DNA of 64,000 bases from Harmonia axyridis (lineage: Eukaryota; Arthropoda; Insecta; Coleoptera; Coccinellidae). The notes under the pieces are model-generated. The model saw only the letters and a program-made list of their open reading frames with translations. It was not told the DNA's origin and did not search any database. This document shows positions 48,230-58,719 of the stretch, piece by piece (the stretch's first letter is position 1; the number at the start of each line of letters is the position of its first letter). The position numbers and the translations under genes are program-made. The DNA is taken from assembly GCF_914767665.1 (NCBI RefSeq), contig NC_059504.1:42811720-42875719 (forward strand). The letters are read 5' to 3'.

Positions 48230-49934
48230 CAGGGCCCCCGCAAGGGACATCAACGCCCGCGTGCGGAACATATTTTGGCGCCCCTTAAAGGGGGGAGGTG
48301 GAGAAAAGTACTACTGTATAATCGAATTTTTTTTTTTTAAGTTTTGTTGAGAATTTAGTGTAGAATGGTTGAAAATCTATCAGCAACCTTCATTGCCTTA
48401 AGAACTTTATGGTATTATTTGTAACATAATACATTTCAAATGTGTTTCAAAACTTAAGCTGTATTCTCCTATAAATTATTCATGAAGGCATAAACATTTA
48501 ATTAGGATCAATCCAGAAATTGTATGGATGTTTTTCTAGATTTGGCTGCTGCAAATTTTTTTATATTATCAATCAATCAATTTTATCGAGTATCTCTTGC
48601 TCTATATCTAAGATTGCCAATCCAGAAAATCTTTCTTAAGACATGGTAGACTTCAAATAGTTTTTAAAAATTTTTAAATCAGTGAATGATCTCTCACCAG
48701 AAGCAACAGACACAGGTAAAGTGAGAAGGATTCTTGAGGCAATACTAAGATTCGGTAGAGAAGAAGTTAGATTATTTTCAAAAATATATTGTAGAATTTC
48801 AAGAGGATTTTCGCTTCAAATAATGAAAACAATCTTAGGGCTTTTATCTCGTTGAATAAATCATTTTCTTTCACGTAAGTCTCTTTTTTTCCTGTCATCA
48901 GTTAGCTTTTGTTGAAGAGCATGACAGCATTTCAATAGATATTTGTCATTTAATTTAAGAATATCACAAATGAAACAAAATCGTTAACGTTATCTACTAT
49001 TTAAGGAACTTAGTGTTTGATCAATTATTTTCTAAAAGAAATTTATTTTAAAAGCGATTTTTGGATCTTCCGACTGTTTATAATCGAACAATTTTGGTTT
49101 ATACTTTCGTCTTACAGTATATAATGGAGAAAAACCTTGATCTTTCTCAAGGACAGCCTCTAGTTTTCCAGCTCCCGCAAGTTTTTCCTCGAGAACATTA
49201 TCATCCCTATAATTTTTGAAATGATCAACTAAATTCTTCAAATGGTTTTGGCACACTTTAATGTCAATCGCTACACTTTGCATCATGTTGCTTACAATAT
49301 TAATCTGGAATGAAACATCATAAGAAATTATGATACTTCAGATAAATTTTAAAGAATGAATATTTAATAAAAGAGAACTTGCTTTATGTCTAGTTTTTAT
49401 GTTGAAAGTATCATTTTCTGCTATTTCTAAAAGGCTATCACATATTTGAATAAAATGAAACTTTAGCATCAATTCTACTTGACCATCTAGTATCAATTAG
49501 GGGTTTTAGACGTAACTGAGGATCATGCTTTTTTATAACATTCCAATCTTTTTGTGGATGAAGAGAAATATATATAAAGTTCTTTTACAATATCAAAAGA
49601 GTCCACTGTTTTATTTGAAACTTTAGCAACATCATTTTCAGTTGAATTTAAGCTGTGTGCAGCACATAGCGCAAAAATGCCCTAGGATTAGCATCGAGTA
49701 TGCGTTTTTGTAAACCAATATCTGGCTATTTCATGCCGATTGCGACGTTCGGAAACTTGTATAAATTGCAAGAAAGAAGTTTGGAAAAAATAATTGTTGA
49801 AAAATTTGAAAGAATCTTTTTCGAAAACCTTTGGTCCATCGGTTCTTCATGCAGTCTATAAGAGGTTTTGGCGCCCTTCTAGAGTGGCGCCCGCGTGCGG
49901 TGCACGCGTTGCACGCGCGGTTGCGGGGGCCCTG
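48230..49934 (-). mobile_element. 1705-bp hAT element, copy 2
   Basis: The same length, ends and internal frames as the copy at 41453, with no difference that I could see in the stretches I compared. It has its own 8-bp duplication CCTGGGGT (48222-48229, 49935-49942). The separate duplications show two independent insertions, not a segmental duplication. The target is next to a GC-rich near-palindrome (GGGTAATTACCCCCGCGGGG). Confidence 0.93.
49032..49286 (-). pseudogene. hAT (ZMYM1-like) transposase fragment, copy 2
   Basis: The frame is identical in length and residues to the fragment at 42255-42509 (MMQSVAIDIKVCQNHLKNLV to FKINFF), including the same interruptions around it. Confidence 0.6.
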
Positions 49935-50554
49935 CCTGGGGTAATTACCCCCGCGGGGGTAAATCAGCTTTCCCGAGGGGGATTCGGCATTCGGATTCAG
50001 CACCTCAAAAGAAAAACATAAAAATCGAAGAATCAAAACTACCCCAAAACTTTCCCGTGAGAGGCTCTTGTGAGAACAAATTGACTAGACTAAAAACATG
50101 GAGCGGTGAATCATATTCTACCATTCTAAGGACCATTCCTTATACTATCATTGAACACTCACTGAGAGAAGTGTTTATTTGATATAAACAAAAATGCATT
50201 AAAGTTAATAAATCATTCATTGGATATATGGACAAACAAATATTAGTTTCATGAAAATAAATAATTTATTTGAAATCCCACCAATAATCATCATTCAATA
50301 TTACACTTCATTTATTTACGCATAACTTATATTAATAATACTGAAGAAATATCCATTCGAAGGAAATAAATATAGTTGAAGTTAATATATCATTGAGTAA
50401 TAATTAATAAACCTTATTTGTATGTAATAAAAATAATATTTCAATTCAGTAATGGTTAACGTATTTCATGGATAATTATTTTGGTTGTTTCTATTATCCG
50501 ATTGTTAGGGTCTGAGAAGAGCCGTTTGCCAAACAACGTAATTTTTTAGAGTTC

Positions 50555-50640
50555 GTATGAGGGCATCCGGGTTTGACCCCTAGTCATCTTGATCGCATCT
50601 GTTCCCTCTAACCACTGTTCTGCCAACATCACTAATAACT
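50555..50640 (-). repeat. Possible tRNA-derived SINE head
   Basis: On the minus strand TGGCAGAACAGTGGTTAGAG resembles an A box and GGGGTCAAACCCGG, about 35 bases further, resembles a B box with its stem. Tail and ends were not identified. Confidence 0.35.
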
Positions 50641-50703
50641 ATAAGCCGGTGTGGCGGCTTCTCATAAAGCTCCACATAGCAACAATATATACACAGCATT
50701 CGG

Positions 50704-50775
50704 TAGCCTAGACGTTAAGAGGTAGACTCACGCACCGAGATACGACAAAGGTCCCGGGTTCGAATCCCGGCGGCT
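50704..50775 (+). promoter_or_regulatory. tRNA-like Pol III promoter in left LTR
   Basis: TAGCCTAGACG (50704-50714) fits the A box and GGTTCGAATCC (50757-50767) matches the B box consensus, framed by a perfect T-arm-like stem CCGGG/CCCGG. No acceptor stem can be formed with the 5' side, so it is not a functional tRNA gene. Pol III transcription through the ribozyme is therefore an inference. Confidence 0.7.
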
Positions 50776-50798
50776 CCCGGTAATAATAAATTCCCCAA

Positions 50799-50874
50799 GC
50801 GTCTGTGACACGGCACACACAATTATACCAAAGTCACACTGATGAGTCCGGTGTGTGTGCCAGGGACGAAACGC
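50799..50874 (+). ncRNA. Type III hammerhead ribozyme, left LTR
   Basis: All core elements are present in order. GCGTC before the scissile bond (cut after C50803); stem I TGTGAC (50804-50809) pairs with GTCACA (50833-50838); CTGATGA (50839-50845); stem II GTCC/GGAC (50846-50849, 50864-50867); GAAA (50868-50871); stem III CGC (50872-50874) pairs with GCG (50799-50801), with the required A-U pair A50871-T50802. Cleavage triplet is GUC. Stem III is the open one. Loop I GGCACACACA and loop II TGTGTGTGCC are fully complementary, giving the loop-loop contact needed for fast cleavage at low magnesium. Confidence 0.92.
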
Positions 50875-50902
50875 ATAAGTAGGCATACGTGAAATCCTAC
50901 AT

Positions 50903-50920
50903 TGGTGACCCCGACGTGAT
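50903..50920 (+). other. Primer-binding site for tRNA-Trp
   Basis: TGGTGACCCCGACGTGAT is complementary to the last 18 nt (including CCA) of eukaryotic tRNA-Trp as I know it. It starts one base after the left LTR, the expected position for minus-strand priming by an LTR element. Confidence 0.85.
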
Positions 50921-51326
50921 GGCGGAAAACTGCGGCGTTGGAGCGCAGAGGCGACTCACTGCCCCGCTCAACGTTACGGCTACTGGGGTGTCCATCGGAC
51001 ACTAGAGCCGATGGCACGCCGAGCCTCGTGCTTCCGTCGTCACAGCATGCAAGCCCGACGTGATGGGAATGGCCATCTTAACGATGTGTCCTGGAAAGCA
51101 GAAGGTCGATGCATAGCTCCCATTTATCTGCAATTTCCAACGAAACTCTAGACGCCCATTCCCATGACGTGCAATACGTGCTCCTTGGTCTGCCGCGGTA
51201 TGCCGGACGTGAATAGGCGGCATTCCCCGTCCGTACGATGCCGCGAGGTGCAGCTCTGATTAGGCGGCAATCACCCGGCTGCACCGATGACCTCGTAACA
51301 CGCATAAGTTTCGTTCCTCCGTCACT

Positions 51327-51336
51327 GGGGAGGGAG
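51327..51336 (+). other. Polypurine tract of the retrozyme
   Basis: GGGGAGGGAG ends three bases before the right LTR, the expected plus-strand priming site. Confidence 0.75.
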
Positions 51337-51393
51337 TCATGTGGCGGCTTCTCATAAAGCTCCACATAGCAACAATATATACACAGCATTCGG

Positions 51394-51465
51394 TAGCCTA
51401 GACGTTAAGAGGTAGACTCACGCACCGAGATACGACAAAGGTCCCGGGTTCGAATCCCGGCGGCT
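51394..51465 (+). promoter_or_regulatory. tRNA-like Pol III promoter in right LTR
   Basis: The same A box (51394-51404) and B box (51447-51457) as in the left LTR, shifted by 690 bases. Confidence 0.7.
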
Positions 51466-51488
51466 CCCGGTAATAATAAATTCCCCAA

Positions 51489-51564
51489 GCGTCTGTGACA
51501 CGGCACACACAATTATACCAAAGTCACACTGATGAGTCCGGTGTGTGTGCCAGGGACGAAACGC
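51489..51564 (+). ncRNA. Type III hammerhead ribozyme, right LTR
   Basis: It is identical to the left copy, with the cleavage site after C51493. A transcript cut at both sites yields a 690-nt RNA with 5'-hydroxyl and 2',3'-cyclic phosphate ends, which tRNA ligase RtcB could circularise. Confidence 0.92.
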
Positions 51565-51595
51565 ATAAGTAGGCATACGTGAAATCCTACACCGG

Positions 51596-54500
51596 TACAA
51601 ACGATCTAAACTCAAAATTCAGTACAGAGGTGCGGCGTTCAAATAGCCCACAGATTTTATTTTTAAAAAGGAAATTCAAATCAAAGGAAAAGTTCAAGGA
51701 CAGATCCTTCAAGGAGATGCGCTTCTCTTTGAGGGATGTGTCCTCAAACTTTTCCACAGATTGGATCGCTAGAATTATGTTAGTTTGTTAATTATTAATA
51801 AATCCTATATTCTGAGTGAATAAATTATTGAATTCTTGTAGGAGTTTATTAATAAATAACAAATGTTCGTTAACTACCAATTGAAAATTTGTTGATAATG
51901 AATTTATGTTATTTGTGGAGATAACGTAAGTTCATATAGATTATAACCGAAATATAGGTAAAGCATATTATCAAATACCTTGTAAAGAAATATTTTATTC
52001 TCTATCAATAAACTTTTTTGAATGCATAATTTAACTATTGATGAATTTATTAAATATAAATCTGCTGTAATAGTTGTGAATAAATAACTTTCAAATAATT
52101 GCTTTATTAATAAAAAATATGGATTTCTCTCAGTGCACAATGTTTCGAATCACTATTTGGACATTTTTAGTTTTGAAAATAGTTCTGAATGTAACCCGAA
52201 ATGAAAAATCCATCAGTTCTTTGTTATACGGACAAGCCGACCGCTAAGAGAAAAAATTATTAAGATTCACACAAGCACCATCTATTCGTTCACACTCAAA
52301 CTTAACACAGATGAGACTAGGATGCTGATTCTGTTTCTATTATGTTCGCGAGAATACCACTAGGGGGCCCTGTAGGTAGGGAATCAGTATTTCATATTCA
52401 ACACATAAGGAATTGAATATTTGAATTTACATTGGGAAAATATTCGTCAAAATACTTGTAGTTGGGACTCAATTTAATTAGTTCATGCTATTACTTTTAT
52501 ACAGAATTTAGGTACGATAGGTTTTTAACCTTCAGTTATTAGTTGCCACCAAATAGTCGACATTAAAATATCTGTATTTGCTTGCTTTTGTTTGAATCGA
52601 CTATTGTTTAACAGTTTTTATGGTATCACAATAATAAAAAATAAAGTTTATTTTATGCTATGGAAAGTGTTTTAAAAAAACCTTTTCCTAAAAATTAACC
52701 TGAATAACTTTGCATCGGATCTCCAAGTTTCTGATTACAATAATGATAAAAAAATATTATAGCTATATGAAACAACACACTACCTATTACACAAACAGCC
52801 AAAAACTTGGCACTATGGAAAAATAGTGACGTGCTTCAATCTCAATGACTGATAACGGTAATAATCTCAAGCTTGATGCGAAATTTCTTTGTTATAACAT
52901 CATCGGAACCTCAAAAAAATTCATATTTCAGAGACAATATCTGACCAAGTTCAACATTTTCTTCTAGGTGTAAGTAGGTAGAATAGCGATTTCAAACTAT
53001 CCATGAGAAAATGTTGAAATACTTAGTTCCCAATATTTCCGTAAAAATAGATCCTGACTAGGATGAAATTTAGTTTGTATACAGGGTATTTCATAAACTT
53101 TGCGGAATAATTCTGAGTACTGTTCTTTAAGTTATTTGGGGTTGGGAAGGTCTTTCAAGCCTTTATCCGGAAATGATTCGTTTCTAAAATATGTATATGG
53201 ATGTATTCCAAGCAAAAAACAAAATTTCTCGATATTTTCGAAAGCGCCTCAACTTGATTTGGTAATAATGGATACCTCATTTATTTAATTATTTCACGTT
53301 GAATACCTTGTCTTTATCAACAACAGTGGCGAGCGTACTGGCATTGACTCTCATATTTTTGAAAGAAATTGTACGTAAGTTCCTTTTTTCAAAAATAAAA
53401 TTTAATTTCTACATTTCTTGTTCAATTTAGAACAAGAATAATTTCTGCGATTCTAGAATGCACCATTTTTAATGAAAGATTAAAGCCCGTTTGACATTAA
53501 ACAAAAAATACTCGAGTAGAGCAACCGAACATTGAAACACAAATTTTCAAATTACAAGAATTATTGAAAATTGCCGCCTCTTGCTAGGATTTATGAGTCA
53601 AGTCTCCTCCTCATGGATTGTCTTTTAGAAAATTTCGAGGAATTTGTTATTTATGTGGAAAATATGTAACGCTCTGTATATTGGAAACGAAAAATTTCAG
53701 TACAAAAGCCAACAGGACCTTTCGGACTTCCAATAATTCAGTTATTGATATTCTAAATTTTTTTCAATGAAGATTTTCTGCACGAAATTCAATCTGTTTT
53801 GAACAATACCATCTATCATCATTCTTAAAATCCCAGAATTCAAGGAAATAAGATGGTTGTTCCTCTCTTCATATAATAGTGAATGACGTTGTCAAAAATC
53901 TGAAGTGTATTTTCACGGCTTGCGAATACATATCTACATGAGGAATGAGCAGATTCAGCATCGTTTGCAGTAGGCATTTTGCTCGAAATCAAAAATGAGA
54001 GTGTCATCGTCACCTGCCATGTGATGAACGAGGTACTTAGTGCACTATCTTATCACAGCAATGCTTCGCAAAAAAAAAAATCCAAATTGAATCCGTTGAT
54101 CATAAATTATAACAACAAAATTGTAACTGAAATATATTGAAAAGCATTAAAAAAAAGCATTAAATTATAAAGATGAAGTCCAGTTTATTCAAGATGAAAA
54201 AGTTATAGAATATTAAATCTCTTGAAAATGTATTGTGACATCGTAGTGACTGAAATAGATGACAGGTTCAATACTAAATCGATTATGAAGTTATGACTTT
54301 TTCAAGCAAATTTGAAACCTTCATTTATGATTATAACTCTCCCAGAAAATGACACGTTGTATAAAATAAAAATGATAAAAATCATTTAAATTTCACATTC
54401 AAGCAATGCTCAATAAAAATTGATGAAGATGGATGATAATCCGATTTCGAAGATTTTGGAAGCGGATGTGTTATGAAGCGAAAAATACAAGCTCCGTGAA

Positions 54501-56396
54501 ATCATTCTAGCTATCCCAATATTCCCAATAACAACTGCACACGTGGAAAAGTCGATCAGTACAATGAATAGGGTACCTACTGAATAAATCAAAAAACAGA
54601 ATGTTAGCAGGAACTGTAATGCATGGTATGCTCATAAGTATTGAAGAACTGAAGACTCTAGATGAAGAGTGCCTAGAATGAGTTATAGATTCATTTGGTG
54701 AAAAGAAACTTATAAGAATTTGATTCTTGTAAATAAAATTGATTATTTTCATTTCATTTTTTCCCTCAATAATTCTCTTTCATCAATGTGATGTTTTGAA
54801 AATTTCTTCAAGTTACTAAGTTTCCAAAATGTTCGGATACTTCGCCCCCACTCCTTTCCATGAACTTTGAATGGCCCACTCGTAGTAAATTTTCTGTAAA
54901 AAACACTGTGCATGAATAACGAGCACTCAGAAGCTCCTGATAACGGAGTCGACGCGTTTCTCGATTTTTTTCTCAATTGTTCGGTTATTTGAATTTCATA
55001 GGAATTTTTCTGAATTTTTTTCGCGATCCTATTCGATTCACAAGCGATTGGGATGAATCAAGTGCGGATCCAGGCCCAAATTTGGGGAGGGGTTACTTTT
55101 AGACTACTTTGTTCCAGAAATGGGGTCAAATTAAATTTTTGCTGATCTTGTAATTATTTTAGCCTGAGTATTTCATTCGGGCCATTTTCCTCCAGTTGCA
55201 CTCCCTACCTTCTTGGGATCGCGCTTGAGATGAATTATTATAAATTTTGAAAGATTTATCCAGAAATATATGAGGATAGATGTACCTACCTTAGAAATAT
55301 TAGTTGTTCATGATCAAAAAAGTATTACTGGATCATTTTTTCTAAATGAATGATCATCATTCATTTCAATCCCACTTGAATCGAATAGTATTGAACATAT
55401 TTGAATTTTTTTAGATAATTATCCAACATATTTAAATGAAAATTTCGCACAATAGTATAATAGCGAGAAAATTCCATCAGGTTTGCAGGCGACCGCAATC
55501 AATCGCATGATCTTTATATAAAGTAAGAGCGATCCTCCCACAATGAAATAGAGACACCCACTCTCAACAACTACTAATGAATGTCGAGATTTGCACACTC
55601 CACTGTACAAATCCCTTTCCATTCAGCTACTATCTACCATCCCAAGTCATCCTCGGCAATATTATCTACTATTTTGAAATATTACCGTGGACAACTCGAA
55701 TGAATTTAAAATATAAATTAGTTCTCCTCCTACTTCCTTTGAAATTGTTTGGTCGTTTTACATACAGCGCAGAGAATGTCCATATGGTTCTTCTTTTTGG
55801 TTTCGTACAATGAAGGTTGTCTTGGAATCTCATCGTGAATTTCACGTGTTTTTCCAAGAGTGTGGAGAGGTCAACAAGCAATGACAATTTCAACTAATTT
55901 GTGAGATAACCAGTAAGCAACTCCGAAGTTTGATGAATATTTATGCAATTTAATTAAATAGCGGACATGAAATATGGGAATGATAATGTAGAATAAACAC
56001 ATGTCACTAAAATACAAATACATATATTTCGATTTGAATTAATGAACTTCATTTTCATAATTTTTAATATTGCTGTAATTGTATCGCCACAATGGGAAGT
56101 TTAGTTTGTTCTGGTTTATATTTTCAACAGATTTAGAATGATTAGATATACATTAGGTCTTGAAACAACAGAAGTAGTTTATTATTACGAAAAAAAAAAA
56201 TAATTAGAGATAAGAGAAAATGTAAAATATCCGAGGTTTTGTCACGGGGGAGATATGTTTTATTCGCTTGAATGGTCGAGATAAAATATTGATAATTGAA
56301 CTTGTTCATACTACAATCTACATGACCATCAATACAACACTACATCAATTCTGAATATAATTAGGTATTGCAATTAAGTTTTTAATAAAAACTAGA
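51596..56396. other. No gene recognised
   Basis: Long AT-rich stretch with short featureless frames. A GC-richer part at about 54840-54980 and a CAGGGTATTTCATAAACT fragment at 53081 look like transposon debris that I cannot assign. Confidence 0.45.
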
Positions 56397-56443
56397 ACAC
56401 CGGTGTATCTACCTCGTCTACCTACGAGGTATCTACCTTGAAG

Positions 56444-56494
56444 GTAGATCTACCTTGTAAGTAGATCCACCTTGTAAGTAGATCCACCTTGTAG
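56444..56494. repeat. Three tandem 17-bp units
   Basis: GTAGATCTACCTTGTAA and two near copies (56461-56477, 56478-56494) follow one another; related TCTACCTTG pieces extend on both sides. The unit is partly self-complementary (GTAGATCTAC). Confidence 0.75.
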
Positions 56495-56542
56495 GTAGGT
56501 CTACTTAATAAGTAGATCAATCAAAAACTGAAAAATATGAAT

Positions 56543-56967
56543 TGGTTCTCTAGGTATTCTTAACGTCAGTTTAACTACATTTTGTATTACATTTTAGTTT
56601 TAGATATTGTACCAAATTTCTCTAGTCACTTGATTTTATTTTTTCTATTTTGATTTTGCAATGAAAATTGTATCTGTCTTCCAGAGGAGGTTGCAGGTTG
56701 GGTACACATTTTTACGAAGAATAATGACAAATTAAAATTTAAATTGTTTTAATTCCCCATAAATATGTAAAATAACCAAGATGAAGAATTTATTCCATAT
56801 GGCTTTTCCACACTGTAAGTTGGAATAATGGAAAATTCTATTTCAATTCTCAGAGTATTCTTAACCTCCTATGGACGCGGACTTATATCTACTTAGTGCT
56901 GATATCTACCGGCGGAGCACTGAACTAAGTAGTTATACTGACGTTAAGAATACCCAGAGAACCTAAC
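56543..56967. mobile_element. Possible MITE with GGTTCTCT ends
   Basis: GGTTCTCTAGGTATTCTTAA with CGTCAGTTTAACTA at 56543 returns inverted at 56934-56967 (TTAAGAATACCCAGAGAACC). About 425 bp are enclosed, with no open frame. No target duplication was seen. Confidence 0.5.
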
Positions 56968-58719
56968 TCTATTTTGCAGTTTTTGGACTAAAGTTAGCCA
57001 ACAGGTCTTAAGTAGACCACCACGACTCTACATTAAGTGGAGGGTATTCCAAAAAAAATTCTGCGTATACTATCAAAACTGAAAACTAATGCATTTCTTA
57101 TGTTTTTGTGGACTTCTCAATTTCACTTATGATTTTTTTCTGATGAGTAAATGATCCGATGTTATCAATATAGAAATTCGAACCACTTTACTCCTCAGGT
57201 GAATACTCTATGAGAGATACCTGCTTAGTTTTGATACTCTATTGATGCTTCTAAAGTCCTATCCGATCATTAAATTTAAACACTCAACTTATTATATCTT
57301 ATTCGATTAGGATTAGGATTATGAATTTTTCACAATCAATCTTCCCTTTTTTCATCATTTCTTTCAAAGCGTGTATTTTCAATAATAGAACTGTAGGATT
57401 TACTTTGTTTATCAATTAATTTTTAGATTCTATTTTGCCCAAATCTGAAATAGGAATATGATGAAAAAGTAAACCACTTCATTTCCGTTTACATACTTTT
57501 CAATCATATTAAGATGAATTTTCGTCAAGTAGAGACCAAAACAATGAAGAATGAAATAGGAGAATTTTAAACTGAGCCAAATATTGCCCTCCAACGAGTC
57601 TAAAAATTTAAAAGAGAGGAAATAATGAACCAAAACAAAGTTCGATAAACAGAAAATACGTCAACCGTTTATAAGCTGGGTGATAAGTTGCAAACGACAG
57701 ATGCAGTTGCTATTAGAAACACATTGCACTTCCTGTACCCTGAAAACAGCCTTATTTAAAGGTAACGACATATGCCCTTAGCGTGCAATTCGATACTTAA
57801 CGAGTGACCGAACATTGGGATAATGCTAGAGTGAATATCAATGTCTACTGGATTCATTTGTAGCTGCAGGTTTTAAAGTCATATCTAGTGGAAGAATTCA
57901 TTATGGAGTTTTTCGTCTCACGTAGCAATCGAGAAGTTACAGGAAGAAAGGATTCTACTGAACTCTATACAAGGTATTTCGCAAAGAATACGAAATCATT
58001 CACAGTTTGAATCTCCAATCTAAGGGTTGCCTTCCCTTATTTTTTTGCGCTAGTTCTGGAGCGCTTTTCATTTCGACCAGTGGCGTACTAATCATGTCTA
58101 AAAATACGTTGTCCTTTTATGGCTCTGATTTCGAACTTGTTGTTTTATAACCACATAAATTTTGAAGAATAACTACTAGAGTAGTGTCTGACATTTTCAG
58201 GGCAGCTACATCTTGAGTTTTGATTGCCAGATGGATCGCCAACCTTCGTTAGGAGACGGCGTACTAAGAAGAAGTGTCTGAATTAAAAGTTCAATATAAA
58301 AATTTTAAAAAGTTATAATATAAAAATATAAAATTAGAACGAAGATATTTCCATAACATGGACATTTCCTTTTTACACCTCGAAGTTTACGCCATAGCAT
58401 GAACAAATGTACCATCGTGAATTTTTTCTTCACTTCATATCACTGACTACCTCAATTTGTATGATAAAACCACTTTAAATGAAATTAAAGCTGCAGGGTT
58501 TGAACTACTGAATCATTCCGATTTCCAAAGAAAATTTCCAAAATTCATAATTCCGAAATTACTTCCGGAGGTCAAGTTTAAGATATGTTGAATAGTGTCA
58601 TCGTGAAATATACGTTTTGTATTTCATGGTGTATCTCGATAAATTTTTCAAAAATTAAATGAAATTGGAATTTTTTGATTCACGAAAGAAGTTACCGAGC
58701 TAATGTAAAGAAAAATAAA
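56968..58719. other. No gene recognised
   Basis: AT-rich sequence. A CCAGTGGCGTAC fragment at 58077 resembles the ends of the hAT MITEs at 3.7-4.3 kb but has no visible partner. Confidence 0.4.

Larger units (their letters stand above)
50650..50901 (+). repeat. Left LTR of the retrozyme
   Basis: In order: a terminal stem-loop (TGTGG ... CCACA, 50650-50676), a TATA-like ATATATA near 50685, the tRNA-like segment (50704-50775), AATAAA at 50785-50790, the hammerhead (50799-50874) and TCCTACA at the end. It repeats exactly 690 bases later. Confidence 0.93.
50650..51591 (+). mobile_element. LTR retrozyme: hammerhead-bearing non-autonomous LTR element
   Basis: The element is 942 bp: LTR (50650-50901), internal region (50902-51339), LTR (51340-51591). 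LTRs start TG and end CA, and I see no difference between them. CCGG flanks the element (50646-50649, 51592-51595). A primer-binding site for tRNA-Trp and a polypurine tract sit where a reverse-transcribed LTR element needs them. The internal region is GC-rich, and I see no credible protein or gag/pol motif, so it must be mobilised in trans. Each LTR holds a tRNA-like segment and a type III hammerhead ribozyme. Known plant retrozymes share LTRs, PBS, PPT, 4-bp duplication and type III hammerheads; I infer that this is an insect counterpart. Confidence 0.9.
51340..51591 (+). repeat. Right LTR of the retrozyme
   Basis: I found no difference from the left LTR over 252 bases, which points to a recent insertion. 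It is preceded by GGGGAGGGAG and TCA, and followed by the CCGG duplication. Confidence 0.93.

Noticed and set aside
41453..49934. Segmental duplication as the source of the two 1705-bp repeats
   Set aside because: Each copy has its own different 8-bp target duplication, so they are independent transposon insertions.
50700..50780. A tRNA gene
   Set aside because: A and B boxes and a T-arm are present, but the 5' and 3' parts cannot form an acceptor stem, and the segment is part of an LTR repeated 690 bases later.
51078..51389. 103-codon minus-strand frame inside the retrozyme
   Set aside because: It spans the internal region and the LTR border, has no recognisable motif, and is best explained by the local GC content.
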